Positions 33,377-42,806 of a DNA stretch of 64,000 nucleotides are shown in pieces. Each line of letters starts with the position of its first letter. Within the stretch, counting starts at the first letter, position 1. Origin of the DNA: Nocardiopsis metallicus (GTDB taxonomy: Bacteria; Actinomycetota; Actinomycetes; Streptosporangiales; Streptosporangiaceae). The stretch is taken from positions 4,154,001-4,218,000 of the forward strand of contig NZ_JACHDO010000001.1 of assembly GCF_014201115.1 (NCBI RefSeq), read 5' to 3'. Below the pieces are notes generated by a model that made no database searches, was not told the DNA's origin, and was given only the letters and a program-made list of their open reading frames with translations. The position numbers were made by a program, and so were the translations under genes.

Positions 33377-34791
33377 CACCGGTCCTGACCACCCGTCACC
33401 GCTCCGGCCGACGTGGACTCCGCCACCGGTGTCGTCTTCTTCTCCTCGGCCGGGGGGTCGGGTACCGGCGCTCCCGGTTCGTCGGGGTCCGGGCGCTCGG
33501 TGGAACCGTAACGGCACCCTGGGGGCTCCGCGATGTCCGGGGTCCGCCAACCCTCACGGGAGACGGCCCGGACGAGGGCCTCGACCATGCGCGGATCGAA
33601 CTGGCTCCCCGCGCAGCGTCGGAGCTCGGCGATGGCGTCCTCGACCGACCACGCCTTGCGGTAGGACCGCGTGGAGGTCAGGCAGTCGAAGACGTCGGCC
33701 ACGCTGATGATGCGAGCGGACTCGGGGATCTCCATCCCGACCAGCCCCATCGGGTAACCGCGGCCGTCCAGTCGCTCGTGGTGGTGCCGGATGCCCGCGA
33801 GCGCCTCGTCCAGGAAGCTGATCTCGCGGACGATCTCGTACCCGCGCGTGGGGTGCAGCTTGATCGCGGCGTACTCGTCGTCGGTGAGCTTTCCGGTCTT
33901 CTGGATCACCTTGGTGGGCACGCCGAGCTTGCCGATGTCGTGCAGCATGCCGGCGTACCGGATCTTCTGTACGCGCTCGGCGGGCATGCCCAGCTCGGCG
34001 GCGATCATCGCCGAGCCCTCGGCCACCCGCATGCAGTGGCCCCGTGTGTAGTAGTCCTTGGTCTCCACGGCCTGGCACAGCGTGGCCAGGGTGGCCTCGT
34101 GCGCCCGTGCCTCGGCGGTCTGCTGGCCGAAGACCCACCTGGCGATGAACAGCGGCAGCAACACGAGGAGCGGGGCGATGATCCCCACCGCGCCCCAGAT
34201 CGCCGCGATCGCCAGGCCGAGCATCTGGTAGCCGACGGAGGCGATCTCCAGGGCGGCCAGCGGCCGCCAGCGCAGGCGCCCCGCGCCAGCGGGCCGGGTG
34301 ACGCCCAGGCACCACATGAGGATGCCGATGAGCGCCGAGTTGAGCAGCGTGTGTGTCAGGACGGCGGCGACGTACGGAAGGACGATGCCGGGAAAGTCCG
34401 ACTGTCCCGGAACACCGACGGTGCCGCCGAGTAGTAGGTAGACGTGTCCGGCCGCGTAGGCCGCCAGGGCGAACTGCGCACCGTTGAAGGCCCGTTTCAC
34501 CGGGCCCTGCCGGCGGATCGCCAGGCAGGAGGCCAGGCCCACCACCGCGGCCCCGGCCGGCCCGACCAGCACGACCGCGGCCAGCGCCACGGCGGAGCTC
34601 GGTGAGATACCGGCTTCCTTGACGTCGACGACCACGTGCGTGCTTATCGACTCCGCGACGACGAAGAGAACCGCGATGAGTACCAGGGTCCCCACATCGA
34701 TACCTGTGTAAGGACCGATGAGCACGATGGCGACAGCACTGACAACGATGATTCCGACGTAGACACGCGCGCCCCCAGGAAGAGCCCGCAA
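33376..34791 (-). CDS. Membrane HD-GYP phosphodiesterase (c-di-GMP)
   Basis: 471 aa from TTG 34791; an upstream in-frame stop closes the frame, and the next start would cut the first helix. About seven to nine helices (residues 10-225) precede the HD-GYP domain (about 235-420): ETKDYYTRGHCMRVAE, His284-Asp285 in HDIGKLGVP and Gly345-Tyr346-Pro347 in LDGRGYP. The domain hydrolyses c-di-GMP, and this is the RmdB-like form with a membrane sensor. A proline/acidic tail of about 50 residues ends the protein. Genes overlap downstream. A BldD-like box lies 340 bp upstream. Confidence 0.88.
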   Translation of the reverse strand: MRALPGGARVYVGIIVVSAVAIVLIGPYTGIDVGTLVLIAVLFVVAESISTHVVVDVKEAGISPSSAVALAAVVLVGPAGAAVVGLASCLAIRRQGPVKRAFNGAQFALAAYAAGHVYLLLGGTVGVPGQSDFPGIVLPYVAAVLTHTLLNSALIGILMWCLGVTRPAGAGRLRWRPLAALEIASVGYQMLGLAIAAIWGAVGIIAPLLVLLPLFIARWVFGQQTAEARAHEATLATLCQAVETKDYYTRGHCMRVAEGSAMIAAELGMPAERVQKIRYAGMLHDIGKLGVPTKVIQKTGKLTDDEYAAIKLHPTRGYEIVREISFLDEALAGIRHHHERLDGRGYPMGLVGMEIPESARIISVADVFDCLTSTRSYRKAWSVEDAIAELRRCAGSQFDPRMVEALVRAVSREGWRTPDIAEPPGCRYGSTERPDPDEPGAPVPDPPAEEKKTTPVAESTSAGAVTGGQDR

Positions 34792-34847
34792 CCCCGTTCA
34801 CCCCCCGCCGACGACGACCGGACTGTCATGGTTTCACCGGTTCTGTT

Positions 34848-34925
34848 CTACCACCAAGACCATCCGGTAAAAGTGGAAGCCACCAAAACAGCAGTCATCA
34901 TGGCACCGAACATAGTGACGAACAT
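34848..34925 (-). CDS. Candidate 25-residue hydrophobic peptide
   Basis: ATG 34925 follows a strong ribosome site (GAGAGGGG, 6 nt spacing). The peptide begins MFVTMFGAMMTAVLVAS and ends TFTGWSWW. It has one possible membrane helix and a tryptophan-rich end. It lies 56 nt before the HD-GYP start on the same strand, so it could be a leader or a membrane microprotein of that operon. Supported by the ribosome site and context only; conservation not known. Confidence 0.35.
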   Translation of the reverse strand: MFVTMFGAMMTAVLVASTFTGWSWW

Positions 34926-35468
34926 CGTCGTTCCCCTCTCCCGGCCGCGACAGCCCGCTCATCCCCCGAGCACGTCGCGCAAATTACCCCATTCGTTGGA
35001 TAAGGCCTCCAGTTTAACGGGCCACAACACCCACCCGATTACCCCCAACCCGAACCGGCGGCACCACAGACGCCAACCTGGGCAGTAAGTTCCGAAGAGC
35101 GGAATTACTAATTCCATTAGCAATGACAAACAACTACACAGAGTGACAATAGGCCTGAGCGGCCCCTCCGGCAATCACCGGCGGCTCGGGCAATCCCGGA
35201 AGCCCTCCCAGCGGAGGCCAGCAGGCATGACTACCCATCGTGAGCAACCGAAACAGCCGCGAGAGAGTTCGAGGAAATTCATTCCGAGTCGGTCACGGTC
35301 AAAAACAGATTCCCGGTATCGGGCGTGTCGATCCCCCCGAGAACCACCCACCCGACACCTCAGTGACCAAAACCCCCGGCCCCGACGGGAGGCATCTCAC
35401 ACTTTCTACAAAACCACACAAAAAGACCATACTCCGACAGATGATAATATTCATCACCAGACACACAA
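34926..35468. other. Low-G+C intergenic region upstream of the HD-GYP operon
   Basis: Together with 35505-35632 this is the longest non-coding stretch of the window, and its G+C is well below that of the genes. It contains a BldD-like box (35134-35146), short inverted repeats (GGAAT/ATTCC near 35100) and homopurine/AC-rich tracts around 35240-35470. A minus-strand frame of 52-71 codons ending at 34959 is possible but has poor codon bias. I see no tRNA or known riboswitch. Confidence 0.5.
35134..35146. promoter_or_regulatory. BldD-like binding box
   Basis: CTACACAGAGTGA matches the BldD consensus TNACNC(A/T)GNGTNA at all fixed positions except the first. The site reads equally on the minus strand, towards the HD-GYP gene. 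Confidence 0.4.
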
Positions 35469-35504
35469 AAGCGGCGAATGTTGGAGTTCCAACCTTCGCC
35501 GCTT
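35469..35504 (-). terminator. Terminator of the sigR-rsrA transcript
   Basis: Inverted repeat with 17-bp arms (35469-35485 and 35488-35504) and a single mismatch. On the minus strand it is followed by TTTTGTGTGT. It lies 129 bp after rsrA. Confidence 0.75.
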
Positions 35505-35632
35505 CGTATTGTCGGGCCGCTGCCCGCTACCGTCGGGGCCTCAGCCCGAGCCCCGGCCCCGGCCCCGCGGAGCCTGTCCGAAACCACCCCGACCGGCGGC
35601 GGAACCGCTCCGGGCGGGTGACCGAACCGCTC

Positions 35633-35947
35633 TCAGGCAGGCGCCTGGGGAGACTCGGCCCTGGCCTCACGGGCCAACTGCTCGTTGCGTGCCTGCGCCA
35701 GCCGCCCCAGGACCTTGTCCCGCAGATCCAGGGGAACGGGGTCGCAGCCGCAGTGCTTGGCGACGAGCTTCTTCACGGCCTCCTCCAGGCCGTACTCGTC
35801 CAGGCACGGGCTGCACCCCTCCAGATGCGCCTTGACCTCGGTGTAGTTACCTTCCTCGAGCTCACCGTCGAGGTAGGTGTAGAGCTTGTCGAGCACCTCG
35901 CTGCACGGGGTGTCGCCCGTCTCAGACTTGTCGTGGCCGCCGCTCAT
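35633..35947 (-). CDS. rsrA: RsrA, redox-sensitive zinc anti-sigma factor
   Basis: 104 aa from ATG 35947; a GTG one codon earlier would overlap the sigR stop by 4 nt. The ZAS domain is present: Cys15, His41, Cys45 and Cys48 (HLEGCSPC), plus extra cysteines in KHCGCDP. In Streptomyces RsrA binds SigR while reduced with zinc, and thiol oxidation forms a disulfide and releases SigR. The stop of sigR overlaps this start (TGATG), so they are made in fixed ratio. Confidence 0.92.
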   Translation of the reverse strand: MSGGHDKSETGDTPCSEVLDKLYTYLDGELEEGNYTEVKAHLEGCSPCLDEYGLEEAVKKLVAKHCGCDPVPLDLRDKVLGRLAQARNEQLAREARAESPQAPA

Positions 35948-36657
35948 CACCGGTCTCCTCGATCCGAACCACTCACCTGTCCCCGACCACCGGCCGACGA
36001 TCCCGAAGCGACCGCCGAGGCCTCCGCCGCCCGCGTCGCCGGCAGGAAACCGCGGTCCACCGCGTACTCCTCAAGGTGGGAACGCAGCTGGCGCCGGCCT
36101 CTGTGCAATCGGGACATGACCGTTCCGATCGGGGTGCCCATGATCTCGGCGACCTCCTTGTACGCGAACCCCTCGACGTCAGCGAGGTACACCGCGATCC
36201 GGAAGTCCTCCGGCAGCTCCTGCAAGGCGCGCTTGACGTCGCTGTCGGGGAGGTGTTCGAGCGCCTCCGCCTCGGCGGACTTCAGGCCCGCCGCGGTGTG
36301 CGAGGCGGCCTGTGCCAGCTGCCAGTCCTCGACGTCCTCGGTCCCGGCCTGCTTCGGCTCCCGCTGCTTCTTGCGGTAGGAGTTGATGAAGGTGTTCGTG
36401 AGGATGCGGTACAGCCACGCCTTGAGGTTGGTCCCCGCCTTGAACTGGTGGAAGGAACCGAACGCCTTGGCGAAGGTCTCCTGGACCAGGTCCTCGGCGT
36501 CAGAGGGATTGCGGGTCATGCGCAGCGCCGCCGAGTAGAGCTGGTCGAGGAAGGGAAGCACGTCCCTCTCGAACCGCTCGTCCCGTTCCTCGGCTGTCTC
36601 CTGGCTCTGGTCCAAGCCCTTCGGCCTCCTCGCGCTGGTCCCTGGTGGGGCGTCCAT
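35947..36657 (-). CDS. sigR: SigR, ECF sigma factor of the thiol-oxidative stress response
   Basis: 236 aa from ATG 36657. Region 2 reads FERDVLPFLDQLYSAALRMT, then PSDAEDLVQETFAKAFGSFH. Region 4 holds LPEDFRIAVYLADVEGFAYK, then EVAEIMGTPIGTVMSRLHRG. This is the SigR/SigH type that switches on thioredoxin, mycothiol and proteolysis genes. The frame stays open for 33 further codons to ATG 36756; S. coelicolor makes a longer, unstable SigR-prime from an upstream start on its own inducible promoter, and the same is possible here. A perfect SigR promoter lies at 36837-36862. Confidence 0.93.
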   Translation of the reverse strand: MDAPPGTSARRPKGLDQSQETAEERDERFERDVLPFLDQLYSAALRMTRNPSDAEDLVQETFAKAFGSFHQFKAGTNLKAWLYRILTNTFINSYRKKQREPKQAGTEDVEDWQLAQAASHTAAGLKSAEAEALEHLPDSDVKRALQELPEDFRIAVYLADVEGFAYKEVAEIMGTPIGTVMSRLHRGRRQLRSHLEEYAVDRGFLPATRAAEASAVASGSSAGGRGQVSGSDRGDR

Positions 36658-36836
36658 ATCCCAACGATACGGTCCCACACCACGGACCTGCACATCGACG
36701 CCGCGTGGCGCCGACACCGTTTCCCCGCGCTCAAGGCACGCACCAGCGGTCGGCATGTTCCGAACCCAGCCCCTTCCGTGTTCCCAGCGTCGCGAACACC
36801 CTCCGAGCTCCGTACTCCTCGGACGGTGATGGTGAC

Positions 36837-36862
36837 AACAACACCCTTCCCGGCCTGATTCC
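36837..36862 (-). promoter_or_regulatory. SigR-dependent promoter of sigR (autoregulation)
   Basis: On the minus strand GGAAT (36862-36858), then 18 bp, then GTT (36839-36837), which is the SigR consensus GGAAT-N18-GTT. Transcription would start near 36829, upstream of both possible SigR start codons. Confidence 0.8.
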
Positions 36863-36982
36863 GTGCGCGGCGGGGGGACGAAGGTCCCGGTCCGGTCGAA
36901 GTTTGTCGTTTGCCCCTGTCATCGGAGGTGAGGCATGGCAGAGTGCGGGTAGAACCCTTTGAAGGATGGGAGAGGAGTGCAC

Positions 36983-37798
36983 GTGCGACCGTCCCCGACT
37001 CCGGCCTCCGACCGCCCCCGATCGCCCGCCACGCAGTTCGCCACCACAGACCGGCTCTCGGACTACTGGCGGTTCTACTGGGCGGTCGCCGAGGCGCAGA
37101 TCAGCCGTTGGCTCCCCAGGAGCCCCTCCCGACTACTCGATCTGTCCAGTCCGGACTTCCAGGGCACCCCGCGCGCCGTGGCCGCCGGGCACGACGTCGT
37201 CACCCTGCTGCCGTCGGTGGACATGGCCATGCGCCGCCCGCTCACCCTGGTGAACGGCCGCGCCGTGGTGCCGCCTCCCGCTCCCCGGGGGCGGCTGCGG
37301 CACGTGGTCGGTGACTCCGCCCTCCTGCGTACCTTCGCCTCCGAGTCCTTCGACGGCGTGATCGCCGACAACCGGGTCCTCTCCCGGCATCTGGCCACGG
37401 AGTCCTCGATGGCGGAGGTGGCCCGGGTACTGCGTCCGGGCGGCCGGGCGCTGGTCTGCGTGGACTCGGTGGTACTGGGCATGGCGCTGCTGGCCGAACA
37501 GGACTACTGGCCCGAGCTGAGCCACGCCCCCAGCGCGGACGTGCTCCTGGTCCCCTGGCCGGACGGCTCCATCACCCGCTGCTTCACCGCTGAACAGCTC
37601 ACCGAGGTGGTCACCGAGGCCGGACTCGAACTGGAGTGGGTCAAGCCGCGCACGGTGCTGTCCGCCTCGACCGTGGAGATGATGCTGGCCCGCGACCCCC
37701 GTTCGATGGCGCGGCTGGTGGAGATGGAGTTGCACGCCGCCGACTCCGACGACTACGTCGGCGTCCACCTGGTGTCCAGCGTGTACAAGCCGCACTAG
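36983..37798 (+). CDS. SAM-dependent methyltransferase domain protein
   Basis: 271 aa from GTG 36983 (GAGAGGAG just upstream); GTG 36977 is an alternative. The methyltransferase fold is recognisable but diverged: LLDLSSPDFQGTPRAVAAGH in place of motif I, VVGDSALLRTFASESFDGVIADN and VARVLRPGGRALVCVD. It lacks the clean GxGxG loop, so binding of SAM is uncertain. Divergent from sigR across a 325-bp region. Function unknown. Confidence 0.7.
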   Translation: MRPSPTPASDRPRSPATQFATTDRLSDYWRFYWAVAEAQISRWLPRSPSRLLDLSSPDFQGTPRAVAAGHDVVTLLPSVDMAMRRPLTLVNGRAVVPPPAPRGRLRHVVGDSALLRTFASESFDGVIADNRVLSRHLATESSMAEVARVLRPGGRALVCVDSVVLGMALLAEQDYWPELSHAPSADVLLVPWPDGSITRCFTAEQLTEVVTEAGLELEWVKPRTVLSASTVEMMLARDPRSMARLVEMELHAADSDDYVGVHLVSSVYKPH

Positions 37799-37886
37799 CC
37801 GTTCGGGCCGCGCCGACCCCGCCCGATCCCCTCCGGAGGGCGGCCTCAGGGTCGGCGGAGACATCCCTGCCGGGCGGAGTCCCCCG

Positions 37887-38093
37887 GTGCGTTCCCTACG
37901 GCCCGTCCAGTCGCTCGTCGCCCCGTCCGCTCTGGTCCTGGTCGGCACGGGCGCCCTGCTGGAGGGAGTGCCGCACCCCTTCCTGCTGGCCCTGCTCGCC
38001 GTGGAACTGGTGATCCCGCCCGTCCTGTTCCTCTGGCACCGGGAGCTGAACCGTGAGAAAAACCGGGTTGCGGGCGACAGCGCGGCCGGATAG
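37887..38093 (+). CDS. Small two-span membrane protein
   Basis: 68 aa from GTG 37887 (GGCGGAG upstream). Two hydrophobic helices (residues about 8-25 and 30-50) and a basic hydrophilic end (HRELNREKNRVAGD). Unknown function. It ends 9 bp before the acetyltransferase gene, so the two probably form an operon. Confidence 0.6.
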   Translation: MRSLRPVQSLVAPSALVLVGTGALLEGVPHPFLLALLAVELVIPPVLFLWHRELNREKNRVAGDSAAG

Positions 38094-38102
38094 AAAGCTT
38101 GA

Positions 38103-38648
38103 ATGCTCAGAGGAAGTAAGGTCGGGCTCCGCGCCCGGCACGAGGACGACATCCCGGTCCTCCAGGCCGACCTCTACGACGACCCGGTGACCCACTCGCG
38201 GGCCCAGGGGTCGCCGTGGCGGCCGACCATGCCCGGCTCGAAGTACTCCGCGGTCACCGTGGACGACGGTGCGGTGTCCACGGCCGCCTTCTCCGTGGTC
38301 GACCTGGGGACCGAGGCGCTGGTGGGTACCGCGAGTCTGTGGGGGATCGACACCCACAGCCGGTCCGCGCACCTCGGCGTAGGCATTCTCTCGTCCGCCC
38401 GCGGCAAGGGCTACGGCACGGACACGGTCGCGGTGCTGTGCCACTACGGTTTCGTCGTCCGCGGCCTGCACCGGCTCCAGATCGAGACGCTCGCCGACAA
38501 CACCGCCGTGCTGGCGATGGCCGAGAACAACGGCTTCGTCCGCGAGGGCGTCATGCGCTCCTCGGCCTGGGTCCTGGGCGAGTTCCTGGACGAGGCGCTG
38601 TACGGGCTCCTCGCCGAGGAGTGGAAGCCGGCACTCCCCCGCTCCTAG
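38103..38648 (+). CDS. GNAT acetyltransferase (RimJ/RimL-like)
   Basis: 181 aa. GLRARHEDDIPVLQADLYDD starts the RimJ/RimL-type GNAT fold; LGVGILSSARGKGYGTDTVA is the acetyl-CoA loop and RLQIETLADNTAVLAMAENN the typical C-terminal strand-helix. These enzymes acetylate the N-termini of ribosomal proteins or small amines; the substrate is unknown. Linked to the small membrane protein upstream. Confidence 0.85.
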   Translation: MLRGSKVGLRARHEDDIPVLQADLYDDPVTHSRAQGSPWRPTMPGSKYSAVTVDDGAVSTAAFSVVDLGTEALVGTASLWGIDTHSRSAHLGVGILSSARGKGYGTDTVAVLCHYGFVVRGLHRLQIETLADNTAVLAMAENNGFVREGVMRSSAWVLGEFLDEALYGLLAEEWKPALPRS

Positions 38649-38668
38649 AGAGACGGTTTCCCGGAGCC

Positions 38669-38713
38669 CCGGACTCCAGGAAACCGGACCCCAGGAAACC
38701 GGACCCCAGGAAA
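38669..38713. repeat. Three tandem 15-bp repeats
   Basis: Units of CCGGAC(T/C)CCAGGAAA at 38669, 38684 and 38699; the last two are identical and the first differs by one base. Non-coding, between convergent genes and just before a terminator hairpin. Such short arrays vary in copy number between strains. Confidence 0.8.
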
Positions 38714-38720
38714 GCGAACG

Positions 38721-38754
38721 GTGGGCTCCCGGTACCGGGGTACCAGGAGCCCAC
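38721..38754. terminator. Bidirectional terminator, acetyltransferase / thiC
   Basis: 16-bp arms (38721-38736 and 38739-38754) with one mismatch. It is built around two GGTACC sites and ends 5 bp before the thiC stop codon. Confidence 0.8.
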
Positions 38755-38758
38755 AGCC

Positions 38759-40426
<1,668 letters not shown>

Positions 40427-40432
40427 GGCATG

Positions 40433-40525
40433 CCTCCCTACGTCGGAATTACCCGAACAGGTTCTGCGGTCGGCGACACCCTTGAGTCGCCCTCTCAGCC
40501 CGCCATGGCGCGAGCTCCCGCGTTG
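40433..40525 (-). promoter_or_regulatory. TPP riboswitch (thi box)
   Basis: On the minus strand the leader carries the thi-box elements GGCTGAGAGGG, AGAACCTGTTCGGGTAATTC and GTAGGGA in the right order, ending at the thiC ribosome site. This is the thiamine pyrophosphate aptamer. In actinomycetes it usually works by sequestering the ribosome site, which here overlaps the 3' aptamer edge. Confidence 0.92.
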
Positions 40526-40659
40526 CGTATTCATATGTGCGCACGTCCAACGTGCTCGGAACACCTCGATCACGGTGTCCCGGGCTCAGGGGAAGCACTC
40601 CCCTGTGGCCTCGCACACCATACACAGGACGTCCCCCGGCCTGTCCACCCACCCCGAGG

Positions 40660-41514
40660 TCAGAAAAGTGTCTCCGGATGGGCAGGGCCCGCGTCCTCGA
40701 CGGGCTCCAGCAGGTCAGGGCGGTTGTTCTTGATGCTGTTGACGTCGGTGGAGACCTCGTCGACCTCGAACCGGGCCACCGGGGTCTCGTCCAGCAGGTG
40801 GGACAGGTCGTCCGGGCCGGAGGCCGGGTCGAGCCAGGCGGCCCAGCCGTCGGCGGGCACCACCACGGGCATGCGTTCGTGGATGTGCGCGAGCTGGGGC
40901 GCGGCCTCGGTGGTGATCACCGCGCAGGACCACAGCCAGGCCGCGGGGTCGTTCTCGTCGTCGACCTCGGGGTCGCGCCAGCGCTCGAAGATCCCGGCCA
41001 GGGCGAGCGGTTCGCTCTCCTGGTAGTGGATGGAGAACGGCTTCTTGAGGGCCTTGGCCTTGCGCTTCCTGTGCTGGGGATCGGTGGCGGGTGAGGTACT
41101 GGCCTCGGCGGTGCCGTCCTTGTTGAGCAGCTGCCACTCGTAGTAGGCGTCCGCCGGGAGCAGGCAGCGGCGGCGCCGGTAGGCGGTGCGGAAGGCGGGC
41201 TTGTCCGCGACGGTCTCGCTGCGGGCGTTGATCATCCGGTAGCCGATGTTGCGGTCCTTGGCCCAGGAGGGCACGAGCCCCCAGCGCATGGTGTGCAGGG
41301 AGCGCGGCCCCGGCGGACCGGTGTCCTCGCCCTGCGGCGGCGGCCCGAGGACCGCGTAGACGGGTCGGCCCGGCGAGATGTTGTAGTCCGGGTCGAGCTC
41401 CTCCAACGGCGGCCAGGCCCGCGGGTCGCCCTCCCGGCCCAGCGCCTCCTCGGGGAGGCCGAAGGCCAGCTGGAGCTGGTGCACGTTCCTGGACTGGGCA
41501 TAGCGTCCGCACAT
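40660..41514 (-). CDS. SRAP domain protein (HMCES/YedK), abasic-site DNA-protein crosslinker
   Basis: 284 aa. After Met removal Cys2 (MCGRYAQSR) becomes the N-terminal nucleophile that crosslinks to abasic sites in single-stranded DNA. Other conserved pieces are NISPGRPVYAV, RWGLVPSWAKD, NARSETVADKPAF, RRCLLPADAYYEW and IHERMPVVV. Length is above the minimal 220 aa because of two insertions around residues 40-60 and 120-150 (charged, DPQHRKRKAKALKK). Upstream neighbour is an MFS gene on the same strand, 18 bp away. Confidence 0.93.
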   Translation of the reverse strand: MCGRYAQSRNVHQLQLAFGLPEEALGREGDPRAWPPLEELDPDYNISPGRPVYAVLGPPPQGEDTGPPGPRSLHTMRWGLVPSWAKDRNIGYRMINARSETVADKPAFRTAYRRRRCLLPADAYYEWQLLNKDGTAEASTSPATDPQHRKRKAKALKKPFSIHYQESEPLALAGIFERWRDPEVDDENDPAAWLWSCAVITTEAAPQLAHIHERMPVVVPADGWAAWLDPASGPDDLSHLLDETPVARFEVDEVSTDVNSIKNNRPDLLEPVEDAGPAHPETLF

Positions 41515-41532
41515 GGGTTCGATTGTACTGCT

Positions 41533-42735
41533 TCAGTCACTCTCCGCGCGGAGCATGTGGACAGCGAGCGCCCCGAGCAGCCCGGCCAGGAGCGCCACCG
41601 CGCCCGCGACGGCCAACAGTTCCCGGGGGTGGTCGGCGGCGAACCACCCGGCGATCAGGAAACCGGCGACGAAACCGCTGTTGACCACCGAACCCATGAG
41701 CGCGTGCGCCCGCCCCAGGAGCGCTTCGGGCGTGTGGTGGTGGACCACCGACCTGAGCAGGATGTTGTGCACCGCGTTGCCCGCACCGGCCAGGACCACG
41801 CACAGCGCCGCCATCCACAGCACGGGGAACCAGGCCCACAGTGCCAGCGCCGACCCGATCAGGGCCGCCGCCAGCGCCACGCCCCGGCCCGACGGGGTCG
41901 GCCACGACAGGGAGACGGCCAGCGCGCCCAGCAGCAGGCCCGCGCCCCAGCCCGCGGTCAGCGCGCCGAAGACCTCGGCGCCGTGCCCCATGACCTCGCG
42001 GACCACGAACACCATGGCGACGTTGGTGGTGGAGGTGGCCACCACCGCCAGGACCAGCACCGGCAGCAGAATCCGGAACAGCCGGGTCCGGAGCAGGTGG
42101 CGGGCGCCGTCCGCCGCACCGGACCACAGGGTGCCCGAGGTGCTGACCGCCGGGCGGCGCACCCCCAGCAGCAGGAAGGCGGTCGCGGCCGCGAAGAAGC
42201 TCGCCGAGTCCAGGAGCAGGGCCGGGGTGACCCCGAAGAGTCCGACCAGCATCCCGCCCACCAGCGGACCCAGCACGGTGGCCGAGGCCCGTACCCCCTC
42301 GAACAGGGAGTTGGCGTGCACCGGGGAGAGCTCACCGGCGGCGCTCGGCAGCAGGGTGAGGATCGCGGGATTGGCGAAGGCCGCCATGGAACTGACCGCG
42401 AGCACGCACAGGACCAGCGCGCCGGGATGCTGGAACCAGACCGCGGGCAGGATGGCCAGCCCCTGTCCCACGCAGGCCAGGACCAGGACCCGGCCGGTGT
42501 CGAAGCGGTCCAGCACCACCCCGGCCAGCGGCGCCAGCAGGATGAGCGGTCCGATCTGGGCGACCAGCAGGGCGGTCACCCACAGGGAGTTCCCGGTCTC
42601 GGCCAGCCGGAAGATCGCCGCGACCAGCACCACCTCGTCACCCATCGAGGACAGCAGGACGGCGGTGAGCAGCACGGCCGCGCGGATCCGGCGGGCGGCC
42701 CGGGTCCGCGCGACGGCGGTGGGACGGCTGGGCAT
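41533..42735 (-). CDS. MFS transporter
   Basis: 400 aa with about 10-12 helices. The family signature reads PLAGVVLDRFDTGR in the loop after helix 2, and the second half shows FGALTAGWGAGLLLGALAVS. It belongs to the MFS_3/macrolide-efflux type. It is followed 18 bp later by the SRAP gene, so co-transcription is possible, although the functions do not match. Substrate unknown. Confidence 0.85.
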   Translation of the reverse strand: MPSRPTAVARTRAARRIRAAVLLTAVLLSSMGDEVVLVAAIFRLAETGNSLWVTALLVAQIGPLILLAPLAGVVLDRFDTGRVLVLACVGQGLAILPAVWFQHPGALVLCVLAVSSMAAFANPAILTLLPSAAGELSPVHANSLFEGVRASATVLGPLVGGMLVGLFGVTPALLLDSASFFAAATAFLLLGVRRPAVSTSGTLWSGAADGARHLLRTRLFRILLPVLVLAVVATSTTNVAMVFVVREVMGHGAEVFGALTAGWGAGLLLGALAVSLSWPTPSGRGVALAAALIGSALALWAWFPVLWMAALCVVLAGAGNAVHNILLRSVVHHHTPEALLGRAHALMGSVVNSGFVAGFLIAGWFAADHPRELLAVAGAVALLAGLLGALAVHMLRAESD

Positions 42736-42806
42736 GTCGGCTCCGAAGGAGTGGACTCGGAACGATCATGCCGAGCGGAACCGCCGCCCGTCACCGGGTT
42801 TTCGCC

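Noticed and set aside
34792..35632. Genomic island or mobile element in the low-G+C region
   Set aside because: No integrase, transposase, tRNA or terminal repeat; it behaves like a long regulatory intergenic region.
35143..35835. Plus-strand 230-codon frame in the low-G+C region
   Set aside because: Low-complexity Arg/Pro/Ser/Thr translation, crosses the sigR terminator and rsrA, no ribosome site.
38669..38713. CRISPR array
   Set aside because: The units are contiguous without spacers and no cas genes are present.
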